The position numbers were made by a program, and so were the translations under genes. The notes below the pieces were generated by a model. It had not been told where the DNA came from and made no database searches. It worked only from the letters and a program-made list of their open reading frames with translations. Shown one piece after another: positions 8,998 to 17,344 of a stretch of DNA of 54,453 nucleotides. Source of the stretch: Planctomycetes bacterium TMED75 (GTDB lineage: Bacteria; Planctomycetota; Phycisphaerae; Phycisphaerales; SM1A02); contig NHEC01000047.1 in the NCBI GenBank assembly GCA_002171655.1, forward strand, positions 1 through 54,453, written 5' to 3'. Every line of letters starts with the position of its first letter. Within the stretch, counting starts at the first letter, position 1.

Positions 8998-9036
8998 TGG
9001 ATTCTCCGAGGGAGCGGACAAAGCAAGAGACTGAAC

Positions 9037-9120
9037 TGCGGGCGACAGGACTTGAACCTGCACGGGGTTGCCCCCACGGGAACCTAAATCCCGCGCGTCT
9101 GCCAATTCCGCCACGCCCGC
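9037..9120 (-). tRNA. tRNA-Leu (anticodon UAG)
   Basis: 84 nt with a perfect 7-bp acceptor stem (GCGGGCG at 9120-9114, CGCCCGC at 9044-9038), discriminator A at 9037, the long variable arm of a class II tRNA, and the T loop GTTCAAGTC. The anticodon stem CGGGA/TCCCG encloses TTTAGGT, so the anticodon is UAG, reading CUA and probably other CUN leucine codons. CCA is not encoded. The gene reads into the DAHP synthase gene on the same strand and its sequence makes a false in-frame N-terminal extension for that protein. Confidence 0.97.
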
Positions 9121-9247
9121 TGTGCCCTGATGCTACGTCTGAGCCCGGGGACCCACAAGCCGGAACCCATGCTTGCTCCCAACTGCTCCTGCGAAGTTAG
9201 GATGATGGCATACTGACCCTGTCTGAGGATTGGAGCGATTCAAGAGG

Positions 9248-9922
9248 ATGAGAAGTCGAGCCCCACTAGCCCTGAGTCCAGCACTTCTGGCAGTCCGGAT
9301 CCTGATCTGTGTTGCGTTTCTGCCCAGCGGCATCCAGGACCTGGGCATGATGGAATTCACCGGTGAGAAAGCAGTCCAGGTGAAACGCCTGATGAATCCC
9401 GTTCCTGACCAACCCCGCTCGAACGCCGAAGCGGTTCAAACAGTGAGCCTGGTTCAGGCGGCCAACCCGGATCAGCCCAGCGTCAATTCCTCAGGCGAGG
9501 ACTCAGTCCGTGCACGTGCACTCTTTGAGAAAGCGATTCTCATCGAGACCACCGGACTGGGATCACCCGTGCTCTTTGCGTGGTTGGCGGTACTGTTCCA
9601 GATCATCGGCAGCAGTCTGCTGCTGCCGGGGCTGTTCTGTCGGGTGTGGGCCTTCGGACTCTGCATCATTTCCGCGGCAAACTTCATCCTTCTCACGTTG
9701 CCCGAACTCAGTGCACAACCAATGATGTTTCTCTCGCCCGCTGGAGACCCGCTGACCCAGGCCCTGGGCGCTTCGCAACTGGGGCTCTTCGGTTGCACAC
9801 TGGTGATTCTCTTCTGCGGACCAGGAGCCTTCAGTCTCGACCGCCTGCTCTTTGGAGGCCCACGCGCTCTGAGACGTCGGATCGACGAAGACGAGGAATC
9901 GACTGAAGAAGAAGAGGAATAA
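9248..9922 (+). CDS. DoxX-like membrane protein
   Basis: About 224 residues from the ATG at 9248; a TTG at 9230 is the alternative. An N-terminal membrane segment (LLAVRILICVAFLPSGIQDL) is followed by a polar insert of about 70 residues and then three hydrophobic segments (VLFAWLAVLFQIIGSSLLLPG, the AFGLCIISAANFILL region, and LGLFGCTLVILFCG). The order and the 'xGSxxLxxG' in the second helix resemble DoxX/SURF4-like proteins. The C-terminus is strongly acidic (RRRIDEDEESTEEEEE). It stands about 55 nt before the vWA/ExbB operon on the same strand, but a functional link is not shown. Confidence 0.6.
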   Translation: MRSRAPLALSPALLAVRILICVAFLPSGIQDLGMMEFTGEKAVQVKRLMNPVPDQPRSNAEAVQTVSLVQAANPDQPSVNSSGEDSVRARALFEKAILIETTGLGSPVLFAWLAVLFQIIGSSLLLPGLFCRVWAFGLCIISAANFILLTLPELSAQPMMFLSPAGDPLTQALGASQLGLFGCTLVILFCGPGAFSLDRLLFGGPRALRRRIDEDEESTEEEEE

Positions 9923-9976
9923 GCCCGCCGGATACAACCGGGTGAAGCAAGCGAATTGATGTGAGTCGGACGGAGC

Positions 9977-11002
9977 GTGCTGCAGGTGGTGAATGAATCC
10001 CGGAGAGACAGACCGCCAGGTGGGATCGGCAAGCATCCCCAGAGCACCTCGGACTGGAGACGGCGCAAGGATGCACGAGGCCGGCAAGGCTGGCTTCCCT
10101 GGGCGGGTTCTTTGGCGGGGCACGCGGTGTTGCTGGGCTTGGTGGTGCTTGTGGGGGTGAACCTGGCGCAAGAGCGCCCGCAACCGACCACCCCCCTGGT
10201 GACTGCAGAACTCGGAGAGGAATCCTCCGCTCCGATGCTTGAACTGGATCTGAAAGAGCAACCAACCGCACTCCTGGAACTACCACCGCTGGATCCCGAA
10301 CGCTACCTGCCCTCCGACACGATCGGCAGCCTGCCTCCCGACCGTTCGGCCAGCTTGGGTGGACCAGGAGGTGGACTTTTCGGGGCACGCCAAGGCAGCA
10401 TGGGCCAAGTGCTGTTTGCCGGACTCAGTGGTGGAGACGCGAAGCGAATCGCGTTTGTGGTCGACGCCTCCGGGTCAATGATCGCTACCTTTCCGGTGGT
10501 CACCCGAGAGCTTGCCCGCAGCATCGGCAACCTGTCTCCACTCCAGTCCTACACCGTCGTGTTCTTCCAGAGGGATGAGGCGGTCAGTTCCCCTCCAGCA
10601 GACCGGATGGTGGCCGCCAATCCGGAGAACCTACAGCGAACGATGGAGTGGATTCGGAGCGCGGTGATTCCAAGCGGACGAAGTAACCCGCTGCGTGCCC
10701 TCAAGCAGGCGATGGAACTCGATCCGGAGGTCATCTATCTGCTCAGCAGCAATGTGACGGGTTCCGGACAATATTCGGTGGATCTGGATGCACTGCTGGC
10801 CCAACTCGACGTCTTGAACCCCCCCGACCCGGTGACGGGACGACGAGCAGTTCAAATCAATTGCATCCAGTTTCTCGATCCGGATCCGATCGATGCACTC
10901 AAGAAGATTGCCGAGGTTCACTCGGGTCGAACCGATGAAGAGGCTGCGGGTTTTCGCTTCCTTGGCCGCTCCGAACTTGGCCTGGAACCGGGAAGACGGT
11001 GA
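9977..11002 (+). CDS. Membrane-anchored von Willebrand factor A domain protein
   Basis: 341 residues. A cytoplasmic N-terminus rich in Arg/Lys is followed by one membrane segment (about 41-65, AGSLAGHAVLLGLVVLVGVNL), a Pro/Glu-rich extracytoplasmic linker, and a vWA domain starting near 158 with a good MIDAS motif DASGSM (about 163-168). The architecture (single N-terminal anchor, proline-rich spacer, periplasmic domain) is like TonB/TolA but with a vWA domain in place of the TonB fold. The gene opens a compact run with ExbB and two ExbD homologues, suggesting that it is the output protein driven by that proton channel. Start is uncertain: GTG at 9977, or GTG codons at 9986/9989 with GGAG upstream. 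Confidence 0.78.
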   Translation: MLQVVNESRRDRPPGGIGKHPQSTSDWRRRKDARGRQGWLPWAGSLAGHAVLLGLVVLVGVNLAQERPQPTTPLVTAELGEESSAPMLELDLKEQPTALLELPPLDPERYLPSDTIGSLPPDRSASLGGPGGGLFGARQGSMGQVLFAGLSGGDAKRIAFVVDASGSMIATFPVVTRELARSIGNLSPLQSYTVVFFQRDEAVSSPPADRMVAANPENLQRTMEWIRSAVIPSGRSNPLRALKQAMELDPEVIYLLSSNVTGSGQYSVDLDALLAQLDVLNPPDPVTGRRAVQINCIQFLDPDPIDALKKIAEVHSGRTDEEAAGFRFLGRSELGLEPGRR

Positions 11003-11039
11003 AAGACTGATGGATCCAAGACCACGGAAGGACGAGTTG

Positions 11040-11858
11040 ATGAACATTGGCGGACAACAGGCGCGAAACGGTAGGCTGATCGCAGGCAAACGGTTCATGT
11101 ACTGGCTGCCGGTGGCAACGATGCTGATCACCAGCCGATGCTTCGCCCAGGAGTCGGGGGGTATTCCAAGTTTCGGAGGGGCGTTCTTCTATTCCAGAAG
11201 CGCGGGACCAGATGGCATCATCAGAATCGAATGGTTCGGTTCCTGCCTGATCTGGCTGCTGCTGCTGCTCTCGGTACTGGGCATCGGATACCTGGTCAGA
11301 CTGGCCACTGCGAACGTTCGAAAGCGGATCGCGCCTCAGGAGCAGATGGATCGCATCAAGAAACTGATCGACCAGAAAGCCTGGAACGAGGCGATTGCAC
11401 TCACGCGAAACGAGGACTCGGACTTCAGCCTGATCGTCCATGCAACACTTCAGGAAGCCCCCAACGGCTACGACTCGATGCTTGCACGCATGGACCACGT
11501 CTCCTCGGAGATCATTGCAGACCGTTTTCGGCGAATCGAACCATTGAACGTACTCGGTCAGGTGGCGCCGATGATCGGTCTCTTCGGGACGGTGTACGGG
11601 ATGATCGTTGCCTTCGGATCGATCGTGGCCAGTGGCGGCAACGCGGATCCGGTTGCCCTCGCTGGGGGTATCGGCACTGCACTGGTGACCACTTTCTGGG
11701 GACTGCTGGTCGCGATTCCCGCACTGTCGGGATACGCGGTGCTGCGCAACAGAGTGGACGCCCTGGAGGGTGAAGCCGAAGGCCGGGTGCTGGAATTACT
11801 CGAACAATTCAAACCTCGGGATAACCAGGAGTCCTCAACTTCAGGGACTACGCCATGA
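11040..11858 (+). CDS. ExbB/TolQ/MotA-type proton channel subunit
   Basis: 272 residues from the ATG at 11040, which has GGAAGGA upstream; ATG codons at 11010 and 11097 are in frame. A signal-like segment (MYWLPVATMLITSRCFA) precedes the first channel helix (about 66-88). The ExbB core is clear: APMIGLFGTVYGMIVAF (about 176-192) and GGIGTALVTTFWGLLVAIPA (about 209-228), the two helices that line the proton path, plus a cytoplasmic domain between helices. It lies 37 nt after the vWA gene and overlaps the first ExbD gene by four bases. Together with ExbD it would turn proton flow into mechanical work on a periplasmic partner. Confidence 0.9.
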   Translation: MNIGGQQARNGRLIAGKRFMYWLPVATMLITSRCFAQESGGIPSFGGAFFYSRSAGPDGIIRIEWFGSCLIWLLLLLSVLGIGYLVRLATANVRKRIAPQEQMDRIKKLIDQKAWNEAIALTRNEDSDFSLIVHATLQEAPNGYDSMLARMDHVSSEIIADRFRRIEPLNVLGQVAPMIGLFGTVYGMIVAFGSIVASGGNADPVALAGGIGTALVTTFWGLLVAIPALSGYAVLRNRVDALEGEAEGRVLELLEQFKPRDNQESSTSGTTP

Positions 11859-12334
11859 GTCAAGTCCACCGAAGGGGACCCGCGCAGATCGAGGCGAACC
11901 TCACACCGATGATCGACATGACTTTTTTGCTGGTGGTGTTCTTTGTCCTGGTCTCGACGATCAGCGAGGTGGAATCTGTGGAGATGGAACTACCCGAACC
12001 AAGCCCCACTGCCAGTGCACCCCCCACAGACGATCCGAGAGCGGTGATCAACGTCATTCCCGGAGATGAAGGAGAAGCCCTGAACTACCGGTTGAACGGT
12101 TTTGACTTTCAATTGGGGCCGCAGGGAATCGATGGGCTGCGCAGCCGGATCATTGAACTTTACTCGGCGAATCCAGAGCTCCTGATCAACCTGCGGGCTG
12201 ATCGCAGAACCGAACAGAAGTACATCGCCCCGGTTCTGCGTACGGTCACGGAAGCAGCGTCGAGCTCGGGACGCGAATCGGCGGCTCGAATCAACCTGGT
12301 GGTCATTACGGAACGGGATTCTTCGAATGAGTAG
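11855..12334 (+). CDS. ExbD/TolR-family protein, first copy
   Basis: 159 residues. The N-terminus has the family motif ANLTPMIDMTFLLVVFF (about 14-30): a short cytoplasmic tail and one membrane helix carrying the Asp that takes the proton. A periplasmic domain of about 110 residues follows (INVIPGDEGEALNYRL..., LLINLRADRRTEQKYIAPVL). The ATG overlaps the ExbB stop (ATGA) and the 3' end overlaps the next ExbD gene by eight bases. It pairs with ExbB to form the channel. Confidence 0.92.
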   Translation: MSQVHRRGPAQIEANLTPMIDMTFLLVVFFVLVSTISEVESVEMELPEPSPTASAPPTDDPRAVINVIPGDEGEALNYRLNGFDFQLGPQGIDGLRSRIIELYSANPELLINLRADRRTEQKYIAPVLRTVTEAASSSGRESAARINLVVITERDSSNE

Positions 12335-12809
12335 CCGTCGAGACCGTGCGATTGCGAAACGACGGATCGGCGTCAACCTCACGCCGATGATCGATGTGGT
12401 GTTCCAACTCTTGATTTACTTCCTGCTTGCAACAAACTTCGCACTGGGTGAACAGGTCTTCAGACTGGATCTGCCGGACCGCGGAGGCTCCCAGCAGACG
12501 GTGGACCCCTTCGAGGTGGTCGAAGAACCACTCCGAATCCTGGTTGAATCCAGCAGCTCCGATGAGAATGGTCTTCGGATCAGAATCGATGGCCCCTACC
12601 CCCAACCAGAATCCCTCGAACAACTCGAGCGATTTCTCACGGAAAACAGAGCGGAGGCGGGGATCGGGTATTTCCTTGAGGACCATCCGGTGGACATTGT
12701 TCCGAACGAATCGACTCACTGGGGGCATGTCGTGGATGTCTTCAATGCCACGGTGCGTGCGGGGTACTTGAAGGTACGCTTCTCAGAACCGGAACCGATG
12801 ACACCGTGA
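12327..12809 (+). CDS. ExbD/TolR-family protein, second copy
   Basis: 160 residues with VNLTPMIDVVFQLLIYFLLAT (about 12-32) containing the proton-carrying Asp. The periplasmic part differs from the first copy (FRLDLPDRGGSQQTV..., RIDGPYPQPESLEQL), so the two are diverged paralogues, fitting heteromeric ExbD dimers inside the ExbB ring. Start codon overlaps the preceding gene by eight bases. Confidence 0.92.
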   Translation: MSSRRDRAIAKRRIGVNLTPMIDVVFQLLIYFLLATNFALGEQVFRLDLPDRGGSQQTVDPFEVVEEPLRILVESSSSDENGLRIRIDGPYPQPESLEQLERFLTENRAEAGIGYFLEDHPVDIVPNESTHWGHVVDVFNATVRAGYLKVRFSEPEPMTP

Positions 12810-12817
12810 GGCCCGCA

Positions 12818-15352
12818 ATGAGATCGAATCCAGTCGCCCTCAGTCGGTGGATCGGGACAGGAATACCCGTACTGGTGATTCTTCTGGGATTGGTCGTATC
12901 GGGCACTGCGCAAGATGCAACCAACCCGGCGCGCATGGCCTCACCCCTCGATGAAATCGCAGATCTCCGCCAGCGCAGCATGGATGAAAACTTGAGCATC
13001 GAAGTTCGGTCCAATGCTCTGGACCAATGCTTGGAGTTGCGCGAGAAAATGATTGCCGAGGGTCGAGTCCGCGGTGATCTGGAACTCGCAAGCTGGCATG
13101 CGGATCAGGCGGAGGACCTGCTGCTGAGGCGGGTTGAGTTTCCCAACAGCTGGTCGACACATCTGTTCAATGCCGATCCAACATGTCCGCTACTGCCAGC
13201 GGAAATTCCACTACTCATCGCACGCGGAATCGAACAGGCGGGCCTGGCCGAGGCTTTGGTGAAATCCGCCATAGAAGAAATCCAGTCCCGACCTGAGAAT
13301 GATCAGGAGGACTTGGATCTGCTCGAGCGACTGCGGTTTGAACAAGAGTTGAGGATTCCCCTTCTGGAATCCATCGGGCTGATCCTTGCCTCGAACATCG
13401 ACCAGGGTGCTTCGATTGATGCTTTGGAACGACTTGACCGGATCTCAGAAGAGGTGGTGGAACGCAACCAGGTCCGATCGATCGTCGACAGTTGGAAAAT
13501 CCAGGCTGCGCTGGCATCGAAAGATCGAGAAAGGCTGAGCGAACTCCTTGCCAGCGCGAACCTGGATCCGTCGGAACTTGACCGCATTCGAATCGCGGCC
13601 GTACTGGAGGGACCGGACCATGCGAGGAAGATGGCCGCCGCTGCGTTTGAAGGTTCCGACGAACAACGTGTCTACGAACGTATGTTGTTCGCGGACCTGC
13701 ACGCGAGGTATCTGAGTGAATCTTTGAAGCACAGCGATTCGCCTGAGCCCGGAAAGTGGAATGACGGCACCGCAACGCTTTGGCTGCGCCTTCTGGAGGA
13801 AGACCACCAGACCCGGGAGGTGATTGATGCAGCGATCGCAGCCCGACTGGTGGGACGCACCGATGCACAAGGCGACGCTGGAATGCCGTTGGCTGCTGCG
13901 TGGGCGGTGGGTCGTGCGGAGCTTGCTCGTCGAAGCCAGGGCGAAATCGGGAATCCATCGGTGACCGAGCGGCTTCGCAAGGGCGTACGGGAAAACCAGG
14001 CCTCGGCCCTGGTCAGAGCAAGAGCGCTGGACATGCTTTTTCGATTATTGCTGCAGGAGGGCGAGCGCCTGGAGGCGGCGCGAATCGGTGGAATTCTTTT
14101 TCGCGAACATCCAGACTTTCCAAACGCGAATCCGGAATTGGTGGCGGACCTTGTCGAACCCTGGGCGGTCAGAGGAGATCCCGACGCCGCCACCCTCTAC
14201 GAGGACGCACTCACCCATCTCATCGAGAACGAGAGCACGGTGCACGATCGAGCCGCAATTCGGCGCAATCAGGCAGACCGGATCCGATTGGCGGAGCATT
14301 TAGTGCGGACCGAACGGCCGAAGGAGGGATGTTTGATCGTTCTGTCGGTCGATCCCCAGACGGAATCGATCGCCTGCGATTTGCTTGAGGTTCGATCGAA
14401 CTGCCTGGAGGCCCTTGGTCGAGTCGACGAACTGGGGCCCGAAGCGCTCATCGACCTGCAGGATCAGCTTGAGAAGGATGGGAGGGGCTACCTCGCGAGA
14501 TTTTCCAACAACGGAACGACTCCGGTGAGCTCGAATCTGCTTCGGGTGTTTCATGGCTCGAAACTCGCCTCGGTCAGATCCAACCTACGAAGGGGATACC
14601 GCGCTGAGGACCTTGAGAAAACCACACAAATCATCGACCGAATCGATCTGGACCGCCAACTGCGCATTGAGGCCCTGTTTCTTCGCCATCAGATTCGCCT
14701 GCTGAACTCGGAGACTCGAGAAGCAGCGATCGAAACCGCGCCCGACATCGGATACGCGATAGGACTCGATCTGGAATTGGCCATGCGGCGCTTAGTCGCT
14801 GAACTGGAAGCAACAATCGAACGTGTCCATGAGGCACGTGATGCGGGAAGAAAGGCGGACGCAGTTCAACTGTGCAGAGAACGACTTCGCGCAGTCACCC
14901 GATTGATCACGCCTGAGGACGTCATGCACCTCACCTTTCAGGAACGGATGATCGTTGCTGAAGCTCAGACTCTGAGTGGATGGCAGGACAAGTCGATCAT
15001 CCTCTGGGAGTCGCTTGCCGGAGAGCAACCGAATGCCTGGGCGGTGCTTGAAGGCAGGGCGGATGCGCTGTTCCTGAGCGAGAAGGAAGCGGAACTTGGA
15101 GAAGCGATCCAGCTGTATCGCCGACTCGGCCAGGGAGCACCGGACCAGTTTGTTCCGGCCGCAACCTGGTGGAATGCCCAACGGGGTCAGTTGCTGGTAC
15201 TGGAAAAGGTCGGGCGGTCACTCGAGCGCATCGCACCAAGGATCCAAAGATTGCGTCTGCAGGATCCAGAGCTTGGTGGCCTTCGATTCAAGAAGTCGTT
15301 CGATACCCTTCAAGAACGGGTACTCGATCGCGAGAACGAATCGACCGACTAA
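12818..15352 (+). CDS. Large exported alpha-helical repeat protein (TPR-like), last gene of the ExbB/ExbD operon
   Basis: About 844 residues from the ATG at 12818, which has GAGG seven bases upstream; a GTG at 12806 overlaps the previous stop. A signal peptide or anchor (GIPVLVILLGLVVSGTAQ, ending near 32) is followed by about 800 residues that look almost wholly alpha-helical, with short helix pairs rich in Leu, Glu and Arg (for example ALDMLFRLLLQEGERLEAARIG). This is the appearance of tetratricopeptide/solenoid scaffolds, but no repeat matches the consensus well enough to count. Position at the end of the vWA/ExbB/ExbD operon suggests a periplasmic scaffold for that system. Its 3' end overlaps that of the convergent UVR-motif gene by four bases. 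Confidence 0.7.
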   Translation: MRSNPVALSRWIGTGIPVLVILLGLVVSGTAQDATNPARMASPLDEIADLRQRSMDENLSIEVRSNALDQCLELREKMIAEGRVRGDLELASWHADQAEDLLLRRVEFPNSWSTHLFNADPTCPLLPAEIPLLIARGIEQAGLAEALVKSAIEEIQSRPENDQEDLDLLERLRFEQELRIPLLESIGLILASNIDQGASIDALERLDRISEEVVERNQVRSIVDSWKIQAALASKDRERLSELLASANLDPSELDRIRIAAVLEGPDHARKMAAAAFEGSDEQRVYERMLFADLHARYLSESLKHSDSPEPGKWNDGTATLWLRLLEEDHQTREVIDAAIAARLVGRTDAQGDAGMPLAAAWAVGRAELARRSQGEIGNPSVTERLRKGVRENQASALVRARALDMLFRLLLQEGERLEAARIGGILFREHPDFPNANPELVADLVEPWAVRGDPDAATLYEDALTHLIENESTVHDRAAIRRNQADRIRLAEHLVRTERPKEGCLIVLSVDPQTESIACDLLEVRSNCLEALGRVDELGPEALIDLQDQLEKDGRGYLARFSNNGTTPVSSNLLRVFHGSKLASVRSNLRRGYRAEDLEKTTQIIDRIDLDRQLRIEALFLRHQIRLLNSETREAAIETAPDIGYAIGLDLELAMRRLVAELEATIERVHEARDAGRKADAVQLCRERLRAVTRLITPEDVMHLTFQERMIVAEAQTLSGWQDKSIILWESLAGEQPNAWAVLEGRADALFLSEKEAELGEAIQLYRRLGQGAPDQFVPAATWWNAQRGQLLVLEKVGRSLERIAPRIQRLRLQDPELGGLRFKKSFDTLQERVLDRENESTD

Positions 15353-16065
15353 AACAGTTGCCGTAGCTCGTTGGTGAGAATCGCAGCCAGTTCGTAGTTC
15401 TCCACTTCGAGCGCCGCCTTCAACCGAAGTTCCATCTCATGGCGTTGACTCGCCGGCAACTTGGGGATCAGGACCTCAACCAAGCTTCTCAGGAGCTGTA
15501 TCTCGGCGGCAGACTCGACTTCCTCGGACCTTCCCGCCAACCGCAGAGCCGCCTGGACCTCTTGGATTCCGTCTTCGACCAGTGAACGGGCGATCGCGGG
15601 AGTTTGAGAAGCGAGGGCATGTGATGCACGCGCTCTCACCCGCATGACCAACGACTGCACCCGCAAGGCACGGGCGGCTTGTCGATCAGATGCGTCGTTG
15701 GCGTGCGCGATCATAAAATCCATGACCTCGAGGTTTCGCGAAGCATCGGCCACAACCCGTTCGTGCAGCTCCAGACTGGAACAAACCAGCGCCCGGTAGG
15801 CGTACAGGGCGGCCTCACGGTGCAGAACGCGGCAGAGTTCAGAGTCCAATCCACCGACGCCCGGGTTCAGATCGGCTCCAAATCGCGTCTCAAAGACCGA
15901 TACCCCCCCATCAGGCCGTCCGGAAAGCTCCATCTGGAGGATTCCCAGTTCCACACGAACCTGCACGTGGGATGTCCCGTAAGAATCCTGTACCAGACGG
16001 GCGGATAGCTTTCCTGGCTCGTGAGGCCACTCTTTGAGCAGTTGTGTGTATGCGCTGTTGTTCAC
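15349..16065 (-). CDS. UVR-motif protein of unknown function
   Basis: 238 residues from a GTG at 16065. The last 22 residues ([20 protein letters not shown], about 215-234) form a UVR motif: the two-helix element with ExYExAAxxRDxI-like spacing found in UvrB, UvrC, McsA and Clp partners. The N-terminal half looks beta-rich ([21 protein letters not shown]) and the middle helical. Planctomycetes carry several uncharacterised proteins ending in UVR motifs. The motif usually mediates protein contacts, so a role as adaptor in repair or proteolysis is possible but not shown. Convergent with the helical repeat gene; divergent from the sigma factor. Confidence 0.65.
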   Translation of the reverse strand: MNNSAYTQLLKEWPHEPGKLSARLVQDSYGTSHVQVRVELGILQMELSGRPDGGVSVFETRFGADLNPGVGGLDSELCRVLHREAALYAYRALVCSSLELHERVVADASRNLEVMDFMIAHANDASDRQAARALRVQSLVMRVRARASHALASQTPAIARSLVEDGIQEVQAALRLAGRSEEVESAAEIQLLRSLVEVLIPKLPASQRHEMELRLKAALEVENYELAAILTNELRQLF

Positions 16066-16329
16066 GTGAAGAAAGTGTATCGGGCCTTGAATTCCAATCT
16101 TGCAGTCCTACGATCAAGAGTAGAGCATGTTTTTGAGGCCAGCCGAGCCGGGAGGCCTCAAGGACGACGCAACTCCAGCCGAAGGGGCAGGTATCTGAAT
16201 CGCAATCATTGCTGGGTTCAGGTAATCACGCCTCGGCGACGAGCCGGAGGACTGCCGAGCCGGGCAGCTACAGGGAGGTGCGGATTCGGAATTAGGAGGC
16301 CGAATTCGCTGGAAGGAAAAGGAGGTCCG
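16066..16329 (+). promoter_or_regulatory. Structured leader upstream of sigma factor gene
   Basis: 264 nt between divergent genes, with at least four hairpins in the sense of the sigma factor: GAGGCC/GGCCTC (16135-16159), CTGAA..GCAA/TTGC..TTCAG (16195-16221), CCTCGGC/GCCGGAGG around a GACGA loop (about 16231-16250), and CTGCC/GGCAG (16252-16267). An 11-base element, GCCGAGCCGGG, occurs twice (16142-16152 and 16254-16264). Such density of stems is unusual for a plain 5' UTR and suggests a cis-acting RNA controlling sigma factor synthesis. The 3' part (CCGAGCCGGGCAGCTAC) recalls the conserved 3' core of the ydaO c-di-AMP riboswitch, but the rest does not fit well, so no class is assigned. Confidence 0.4.
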
Positions 16330-17211
16330 ATGAAGACGGCCAAAGGATCAGGATTGCAGTCAGACCTGCAGCTTTACATGCGCGAAGTCGACCAGATTCC
16401 CCTGCTCACTGCCCTGCAGGAGCGGGAGCTTGGCTGGCGAGTCATCAATGACAACGACATGCAGGCGAAGGAGCTGATGATTCGGGCGAACCTTCGCCTG
16501 GTCATCGCAATCAGCAAAAACTACCTCCGACGAGGCATGATGCTCACCGACCTCATCGAGGAAGGAAACATCGGGCTGATCCGAGCAGTCGAGGGGTTCG
16601 ACCCCGCACAAGGCGCTCGGTTCTCAACCTATGCCTCCTGGTGGATCAAGCAAGGAATCAAGCGCACGCTCATCAATGCCGTGCAACCCATCCATGTCCC
16701 GGCCTACATGGTCGAACTCATTGGACGCTGGAGGGACGCGACTCGTCGGTTGGAGGAGCGGCTGGGACGAACCCCCTGCACCGAAGAGCTTGCCGAGGAG
16801 ATGGAGGTCCCCCCCAGAAAGATCGAAATCATCCGACGGGCGGTCAAGGCCTTCAACACCCCAAACTCCGCACCGATCGGTGAGGATGGAGAAGCCCTTG
16901 ATTTCGCGGAACTCTGTCAGGATCGCCAGACCAGACAACCCAACGAGATGGTGGCGAACCGGGAAGAGTTCACAATCCTGCTGAGAATGCTGGATTCGAT
17001 CGACGAACGAGACGCGCACATCATTCGACTTCGATTCGGACTCACCGGAAAACAACCACTGACTCTCAAGGAGATCGGCCAGGAAGTCGGACTCACCAGG
17101 GAACGGGTTCGCCAGATACAGACCAAGGCGCTGGAGCGGCTGCAGAGCCAGCTCATGGACGACCGACCGGCTCGTTTCATCGAGCCCGATACGATCCGGA
17201 AGGCCTCCTGA
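16330..17211 (+). CDS. RNA polymerase sigma-70 factor, group 2-like
   Basis: 293 residues from the ATG at 16330, which has a near-perfect Shine-Dalgarno (AAGGAGGT) three bases upstream. Regions in order: 1.2 ([21 protein letters not shown]), 2 ([19 protein letters not shown], about 73-91, and [13 protein letters not shown] with the -10 recognition helix), 3 ([13 protein letters not shown]), and 4 with a helix-turn-helix ([20 protein letters not shown], about 244-263). Region 1.1 is absent and the protein is about half the length of a typical RpoD, pointing to a RpoD-related alternative factor. The long, folded leader and strong ribosome binding site suggest post-transcriptional control. Confidence 0.93.
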   Translation: MKTAKGSGLQSDLQLYMREVDQIPLLTALQERELGWRVINDNDMQAKELMIRANLRLVIAISKNYLRRGMMLTDLIEEGNIGLIRAVEGFDPAQGARFSTYASWWIKQGIKRTLINAVQPIHVPAYMVELIGRWRDATRRLEERLGRTPCTEELAEEMEVPPRKIEIIRRAVKAFNTPNSAPIGEDGEALDFAELCQDRQTRQPNEMVANREEFTILLRMLDSIDERDAHIIRLRFGLTGKQPLTLKEIGQEVGLTRERVRQIQTKALERLQSQLMDDRPARFIEPDTIRKAS

Positions 17212-17258
17212 CCCACGCAATTGACCGCCGCCTTGAAGAGGGTGGTGCAAAGATCAAC

Positions 17259-17297
17259 GAACACGGGGCATCGCCGATGAAGCGATGCCCCGTGTTC
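17259..17297. terminator. Bidirectional terminator hairpin between sigma factor and gcvT
   Basis: GAACACGGGGCATCGC (17259-17274) and its exact reverse complement (17282-17297) form a perfect 16-bp stem with a 7-nt loop, between the convergent ends of the sigma factor and GcvT genes. There is no long T run on either side, so termination may need Rho or rest on stem strength alone. Confidence 0.65.
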
Positions 17298-17344
17298 ATT
17301 GGCATCATCTCTTGTGGCAACCGCGTTGGTTTCGGACCAGTGGC

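Noticed and set aside
9037-9114. N-terminal extension of DAHP synthase (MAELADARDLG...)
   Set aside because: It is the translated tRNA-Leu gene; the cloverleaf is complete and the enzyme has good starts at 8997 and 8961.
16134-16290. Leader of the sigma factor as a c-di-AMP (ydaO) or cobalamin riboswitch
   Set aside because: Only a short part of the 3' core resembles ydaO; the 5' half lacks the conserved elements, and no cobalamin box is present. Kept only as an unclassified structured leader.
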